Shown here one piece after another: positions 37,723-41,696 of a DNA stretch of 41,696 nt. Source of the DNA: a virus. The stretch is taken from positions 1-41,696 of IMG/VR virus record IMGVR_UViG_3300023175_002400; one strand, written 5' to 3'. Each line of letters starts with the position of its first letter. The first letter of the stretch is position 1. The notes below the pieces were generated by a model. The model was not told where the DNA came from. It was given only the letters and a program-made list of their open reading frames with translations, and made no database searches. The position numbers and the translations under genes are program-made.

Positions 37723-39087
37723 TTACATTAGGTTATTAACAATAACTTTTCTGTAGTACTTGTTAGAGTTAATTGCAAGACCATCATCAGTAAATGGTGT
37801 TAAACCTTTTGCGAATGGGTTTGCAATCATACCGTAACGAGTTTTGAACCCTACCTTTGGCTGGAAGGAGAGAGGATCAACTGCTCTGACCATCTGTAGA
37901 GGAACATATGGGCAGTAGAACAGACCAGCATCAAATGCTGATGAACCCTTATAACCAACAGTCATATAGTTACCACCGACAGCATATGGATCGATGTAAA
38001 CTTTTAGACGACCGTTAAGAACACCAGCAAAAGTATTGCCTGTGTCATCAACTTCTAGGTTATTTGAATTTAGTGCTGGTGCATAATCAAGAACACCGGC
38101 CATTTGTAGAGCTGAAGCAACATCTGATGAACAAAGCACCATGTTGCCTTTCCCTCTACGAGTCTCTCTTGCGATTCTGTTCGCTTCTCTTTCGAGTTGG
38201 AACATAAGACCCTTGAACTTTTCAACTGACCAACGACCGTTTGAATCTGTGTCTAGATCAAAAACACCAGAAGTAGTAGTGTTTAGGTCAGCACCAGTTT
38301 CAGCAGTAATGTTAATTGTACGAATAACTTCACGGTTGATTTCAGCAAGAATTTCAGAAGAAAGAATGTTGCTGAGTTCAGTTTCAGCATCAAGACCGTG
38401 GATTGCCTTTAGGTCTTGTGCTAGTTCCATAGTGTATTCTGCTTTTAGAGCACGAGTCTTAGCAGTCACAGTTAGTTTCTCAATAGAGAAAGCCATTTCT
38501 GGGAATGCTGTATTACCATCAGTACCAAGAGTTTCAGCTTGTGCTGTTGACATACCAGAACCAGTGTTGTATGTGTTAACAGCTGTTAATGGAGAAGTGT
38601 TAGAAGCACCAGGAATACCTGAGTTTTCTACATGTTGCTGACCAAAAGTATTGGCACCAGAAACAACAGAAGAAAATGCAGTATTAACTTCGTTGAAGAA
38701 AGTTTCGTCACCAGCTTGGTTAGCATAACGTGAACGCATTGCGAAAATAAGACCAGTTGGACCAGTCATTGGCTGGACACCACAAATGTCGTATGCAACT
38801 AGGTTTGGCATTGCACGACGAACAAGTGAAATAAGAACTGGATCAAAGATATCAACAGCACCGTCTGCTGCTGTTGAAGAAGAAGCACCCATAATGTTTG
38901 TAGCAGCTGGGTTAGCTTCTGTTAGAGTTTGATAACTACCGTGTGCTGCATCTTCTCTTAGTGCTTTTTCAGTATTTTCTAGAACTAGAGCAGTAACAGA
39001 ACGACGGTGTGTATCTTTAATGGAACCAACTGAGTCACAGTCTAGGACTGGAGCCCACTTATTTTGAATATCCTCGGATAAATACAT
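37723..39087 (-). CDS. 23: Major capsid protein, T4 gp23
   Basis: This is the precursor of the main capsid subunit. Its N-terminal part (about residues 1-60) would be cut by the gp21 protease during maturation. The family pattern is seen in NIQNKWAPVLD-like DIQNKWAPVLDCDSV, LVRRAMPNLVAYDICGVQPMTGPTG and GFKTRYGMIANPFA. Length 454 aa, shorter than T4 (521), as in marine T4-like phages. The codon use is less AT-biased than that of the neighbours, as expected for a highly expressed gene. A late promoter lies 33 bases upstream. Confidence 0.97.
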   Translation of the reverse strand: MYLSEDIQNKWAPVLDCDSVGSIKDTHRRSVTALVLENTEKALREDAAHGSYQTLTEANPAATNIMGASSSTAADGAVDIFDPVLISLVRRAMPNLVAYDICGVQPMTGPTGLIFAMRSRYANQAGDETFFNEVNTAFSSVVSGANTFGQQHVENSGIPGASNTSPLTAVNTYNTGSGMSTAQAETLGTDGNTAFPEMAFSIEKLTVTAKTRALKAEYTMELAQDLKAIHGLDAETELSNILSSEILAEINREVIRTINITAETGADLNTTTSGVFDLDTDSNGRWSVEKFKGLMFQLEREANRIARETRRGKGNMVLCSSDVASALQMAGVLDYAPALNSNNLEVDDTGNTFAGVLNGRLKVYIDPYAVGGNYMTVGYKGSSAFDAGLFYCPYVPLQMVRAVDPLSFQPKVGFKTRYGMIANPFAKGLTPFTDDGLAINSNKYYRKVIVNNLM

Positions 39088-39119
39088 TATTATTCCTTTC
39101 TATAAGATGTATTTTAGAC

Positions 39120-39127
39120 TATTTATA
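39120..39127 (-). promoter_or_regulatory. Late promoter for gp23
   Basis: The minus strand reads TATAAATA 33 bases before the gp23 ATG, in the gap after gp22, followed by an AAGGA ribosome-binding site. This is the expected position for a strong T4-type late promoter. Confidence 0.85.
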
Positions 39128-39132
39128 ATATA

Positions 39133-40167
39133 TTAATTTTTGACTGTTCTTTGTAATGCATTAACATATTTCTGCATTGATGGATGAACATAGGATTCAT
39201 TCAACTCTGTTTCTTCTTCAAAAACTTCTTCCTCAAGATTAGAAGAAACTTGTTGTTTCTGAGTACCGAAATAATTTTCTTTAATGATTTCTAATTTTTT
39301 ACCATACTCATCAACATCACCATCAAATTCAATTCCCTCAGCGAATGATAAAAATTTATCTTGTTGCATTAAAGTTAAATCTGATGAAACATCATCAATT
39401 ACCTGTTTTTTTACAGATTCAGAAAGAACATTTTTCAATTCTGAGTTTTCATTAATAGAATCATTGAGTCTGTTTTCGAGGTGTTCAACTTTTTCAGCTA
39501 GTTCTTCTACAATGTCAACTTTGTCCTCTGGCATTTCAATATAATTTTGTTCAAATAGTCCTTTTAGACCTTGAATAAATTCTTCATTTACTTCATTCTT
39601 CAATGTAGATTCAATGGCAACTTCATTTTCTGACATCCAATTTTCTACAACATAGTTTAAGTAGTTATCCAACTTATCAGTGACTTCTTCAGTGAAGTAT
39701 GACAATTCTTCGTTTAGTGCTTCTTCAAACTGCTCTTCTAGCTCTTGAGTTACAGTTGTAACTTTAGCGTTTACAGCAGCTTCAAAAAGAACAGTAGCTT
39801 TTTCTTTAAATTCTTCTGATAATTCTTCACCAGCAAACATTTCGGCAACATCTTCTTTCATAGAACCAGATGCTGCAGATGGTTTAGCTGCAATAGTAGA
39901 TGCATTTTTAGCAGCTGCATCATCAGGAATGTTATCTGCCCAGTGACCAAACTGAGCCATAACCTGATCAAACATATTTGCAACTTGTTCTTTTGGCATA
40001 GCTGCCATTGCTGACATCATACCATTCATCATTGATGATTTGGAATCTGCCATTTGAGTGTCTGTAACTTGACCTTTTGCTTTAATAGATTTAGCAGCAA
40101 TGGTTTCGTTACCAGAATCTGGGGAATCCATTTCATACTTTTCATCTAAGATTTCTTCTTGAGACAT
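39133..40167 (-). CDS. 22: Prohead core scaffold protein, T4 gp22
   Basis: This internal scaffold is degraded by gp21 during head maturation. It is a very acidic, helical protein with long coiled-coil stretches (EELAEKVEHLENRLNDSI) and an Ala/Ser-rich linker near residues 80-110, as is usual for gp22. The location between gp21 and gp23 is diagnostic. I chose the ATG at 40167, with AAAGGAGA upstream; a start at 40188 would lie within the leader of the late promoter. Confidence 0.9.
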   Translation of the reverse strand: MSQEEILDEKYEMDSPDSGNETIAAKSIKAKGQVTDTQMADSKSSMMNGMMSAMAAMPKEQVANMFDQVMAQFGHWADNIPDDAAAKNASTIAAKPSAASGSMKEDVAEMFAGEELSEEFKEKATVLFEAAVNAKVTTVTQELEEQFEEALNEELSYFTEEVTDKLDNYLNYVVENWMSENEVAIESTLKNEVNEEFIQGLKGLFEQNYIEMPEDKVDIVEELAEKVEHLENRLNDSINENSELKNVLSESVKKQVIDDVSSDLTLMQQDKFLSFAEGIEFDGDVDEYGKKLEIIKENYFGTQKQQVSSNLEEEVFEEETELNESYVHPSMQKYVNALQRTVKN

Positions 40168-40195
40168 ATTTGTTTCTCCTTTGAGCATTTATATC

Positions 40196-40203
40196 TATTT
40201 ATA
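40196..40203 (-). promoter_or_regulatory. Late promoter for gp22
   Basis: The minus strand reads TATAAATA 28 bases before the gp22 ATG, between gp21 and gp22, with a strong ribosome-binding site after it. The spacing is nearly the same as for the gp23 late promoter. Confidence 0.82.
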
Positions 40204-40207
40204 AAAT

Positions 40208-40882
40208 TTATCTTTTTAATGATAAAGAGGAAATATAATCTTCAAAGATTGATAGTTTACTCTCTTCAATTTGTGACATTGACATTTTTCCAATTGATTT
40301 TTTAGTATTATTCAATTTTTCTTCTAGCCAACTGTCACTAACTGGATCATAAATCCATTCTACATTTTCCATAATACCTTGAACAAATGCTCCTGGAGCA
40401 GAAGGATCAGCGACAATATCAGCAGCTGTAGCAATTCTGTAATCATCTTGTACAACCATAACACCTGTTTTTTTACAGGGTTCAACTCTACCCATACCTC
40501 TACAAGATACACCAAGACTTGCACCTGAATTTAAAAGACCTTTAGCAATTTCACCCATTGGTGTTTCTGTTAGTCTTGCTTTACCAATATAATTATTGCC
40601 ATCTCTTTTTAATTCAGTGATGATATGTGAAACTCTATCAAGATTAATCTGTGGACCTTTTGGATGTCCAAGCTCACCATATGCTCTTTTTTGTTCTACT
40701 ATCTCTTTACAATATCTTTCTGCTTCTTTTTCAAGAGTAGAGATAGGATATATTCTGCCGTTTTTATTTTTTTGTTCGCCGACTAAGAATACACCACGAA
40801 TGTAATTATTCTTTTTACCAGAAGCTTCATCTGCTTCTGTGATATATTCTACTTCTTCTGTTAGTTCTTTGATTAGTTTCAT
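40208..40882 (-). CDS. 21: Prohead core protease, T4 gp21
   Basis: This serine protease cleaves scaffold and capsid precursors. The herpesvirus-assemblin-like pattern is visible: GVFLVGEQKNKNGRIYP, ELGHPKGP (His) and GASLGVSCRGMG (Ser), followed by DIVADPSAPGAFV. Length 224 aa (T4: 212). The N-terminal ELTEEVEYITE segment may be removed by autocleavage. Confidence 0.95.
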   Translation of the reverse strand: MKLIKELTEEVEYITEADEASGKKNNYIRGVFLVGEQKNKNGRIYPISTLEKEAERYCKEIVEQKRAYGELGHPKGPQINLDRVSHIITELKRDGNNYIGKARLTETPMGEIAKGLLNSGASLGVSCRGMGRVEPCKKTGVMVVQDDYRIATAADIVADPSAPGAFVQGIMENVEWIYDPVSDSWLEEKLNNTKKSIGKMSMSQIEESKLSIFEDYISSLSLKR

Positions 40883-40883
40883 C

Positions 40884-41111
40884 TTAGTACCTAAAAGCTA
40901 TTGGAGCTGCTACCATACCAGTTCCTGTTAAAGTTTCTGTGGGTTCTTTTTCTACAATAACTGCTTCTGTGTTAGTTACCGTTACATTACCAACACTACC
41001 TACATTAAGAACAGCAGCTGCACCAGTGTTAATGACTCTAACTAAATTAGAATTAGCAACAGTATTTGCTGTTCCTATAGATATTTCAGGTCCTAATACT
41101 TTTAAAATCAT
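40884..41111 (-). CDS. Small structural-type protein upstream of gp21, 75 aa
   Basis: The protein is beta-rich and Thr/Val-rich (GPEISIGTANTVANSNLVRVINTG, then TETLTGTGMVAAPIAF). I recall similar small proteins of about this length among the structural genes of T4-like cyanophages. There is no catalytic motif. It starts one base after the stop codon of a short open frame that has no start of its own (see the frameshift finding). Confidence 0.7.
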   Translation of the reverse strand: MILKVLGPEISIGTANTVANSNLVRVINTGAAAVLNVGSVGNVTVTNTEAVIVEKEPTETLTGTGMVAAPIAFRY

Positions 41112-41112
41112 T

Positions 41113-41213
41113 TTACACCCTTAATATTCCTTGATATGGTTCTGTTGTATTTACAGTTGGACTTGCTGTGCTAACTGCATCACTCTTATCATAGTAGTAT
41201 ATATTACTATTAT
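41113..41213 (-). other. Open frame without a start codon, possible -1 frameshift extension
   Basis: Between the stop of the gene ending at 41214 and the next ATG, the -1 frame stays open for about 33 codons with a protein-like sequence (YYYDKSDAVSTASPTVN, then EPYQGILRV) and a TAA two bases... immediately before the next gene. No ATG, GTG or TTG opens it in frame. It could be read by a -1 slip at the A9 run at 41220-41228, or from a rare ATA start. Confidence 0.45.
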
Positions 41214-41696
41214 TTATTCTTTTTTTTTCTTAGATTTTCCCTTAGCTTCTAGATAAGCAGCTAAAGCCATTTTCTTTCTTTCGTCTTTTGATTTTCCTTC
41301 AAATTGAGGAGCATCAGAATCTTGAAAATCTTTTATCCAGGCACCAACACCATCAGAAACTTTTAATTTTTCATCAAGTTGTTCCACTTCTTCATAAACT
41401 TTCCTGTCCTCGCCAGCTGGATAACCTTGATATCCGTGTTGTTTATCAACATCTGATGCGAGAATCGGTTTAATATTTACTGCTTTGAATGGAACATCAC
41501 CGTCATTTTGAACTGGATAATCGTGAACTTCTACTTCGTGTTTAGCAACGAATTTTTTAGCACCTTTATCATCACTACCAATGTAATAGTCGTCATTTTG
41601 ACCAAGAGTAACCTTTTCAACTTTTCTCTTGCCGTATAGACTATCGTAATTTTTTGGTGTTGTATCAGGTAGTCTTGCTACAATATCTCTTAGGTG
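41214..41696 (-). CDS. Partial conserved phage gene, C-terminal 160 aa
   Basis: The gene continues beyond the right edge. The visible part has a beta-type first half (KVEKVTLGQNDDYYIG, KHEVEVHDYPV) and a C-terminal module VGAWIKDFQDSDAPQF followed by GKSKDERKKMALAAYLEAK. I recall the second module from T4-like marine phage proteins of unknown function. It ends in a lysine run encoded by AAG and nine A, then GAA TAA. Its place upstream of gp21 suggests a head or prohead role; that is inference. Confidence 0.7.
   Translation of the reverse strand, partial: HLRDIVARLPDTTPKNYDSLYGKRKVEKVTLGQNDDYYIGSDDKGAKKFVAKHEVEVHDYPVQNDGDVPFKAVNIKPILASDVDKQHGYQGYPAGEDRKVYEEVEQLDEKLKVSDGVGAWIKDFQDSDAPQFEGKSKDERKKMALAAYLEAKGKSKKKKE

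Noticed and set aside
38141-38641. 166-codon open frame on the plus strand opposite gp23
   Set aside because: It is fully antisense to the conserved capsid gene, has no plausible family features, and arises from the gp23 codon pattern.

Overview
This window is a segment of a T4-like myovirus (Caudoviricetes) genome, read from the strand opposite to transcription. Every convincing protein gene, all four tRNAs and nearly all signals lie on the minus strand, so the transcriptional order runs from position 41696 down to 1. The T4 core set is unmistakable: gp21-gp22-gp23, a gp19-like tail tube protein, UvsY, UvsW, gp55, gp47, gp46, gp45, gp44, gp62, RegA, RNase H, gp61, gp43, UvsX and gp41. The base composition is very AT-rich. 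Several features recall marine T4-like phages: a B12-dependent ribonucleotide reductase, ThyX, PhoH, MazG, Hsp20, PurS, a peptide-deformylase relative, and small conserved genes that I recall from cyanophages. No photosynthesis gene is present, so a heterotrophic marine proteobacterium (for example of the SAR11 type) is my best guess for the host. That is inference.

Layout, in transcription order. 41.7-37.6 kb: virion genes, namely the end of an unidentified structural gene, a small structural-type gene, the gp21 protease, gp22 scaffold and gp23 capsid, with TATAAATA late promoters before gp22 and gp23 and an array of hairpins after gp23. 37.6-27.7 kb: the tail tube-like protein, then recombination and replication genes (uvsY, uvsW, gp55, gp47, gp46, 45, 44, 62, regA), interrupted by a degenerate peptide deformylase and a glycosyltransferase. 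27.7-25 kb: three consecutive exported proteins (a nuclease, a Cys-rich protein, and an M15 peptidase with basic repeats), small genes, tRNA-Leu, tRNA-Asn and three tiny membrane proteins ending at a terminator. 25-19.8 kb: a sugar cassette (methyltransferase, nucleotidyltransferase, GmhA-type isomerase, GmhB-type phosphatase, transaldolase, glycosyltransferase, heptose kinase) that reads as a nearly complete nucleotide-heptose pathway. 19.8-9.5 kb: DNA and nucleotide metabolism (RNase H, PhoH, exonuclease, primase, ThyX, class II RNR, MazG, dCMP deaminase, glutaredoxin) with many small genes. 9.5-5.6 kb: asparagine synthetase, an exported Arg-rich protein, purS overlapping a tRNA-Met, tRNA-Arg and hsp20. 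5.6 kb to the left end: DNA polymerase, UvsX and gp41 helicase.

The genes are packed so tightly that most neighbours overlap by 1-20 bases (ATGA or TAATG junctions), implying long translationally coupled operons. No stretch above 300 bases lacks a gene or RNA. Two promoter classes are visible. Five minus-strand sites have an exact TTGACA, a spacer of exactly 17 bases, and TATAAT (three), TATATA or TATATT; these should be read by host sigma-70 polymerase. TATAAATA boxes match T4 late promoters, which fits the gp55 late sigma factor encoded here.

The most unusual items are the heptose cassette, a peptide deformylase that has lost two metal ligands, a purS gene whose stop codon lies inside a tRNA, a possible -1 frameshift at an A9 run near the right end, the exported peptidase with three perfect-period 36-base basic repeats, and a hairpin over the start of a GIY-YIG endonuclease gene. 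Several genes below 60 codons were read directly from the sequence.
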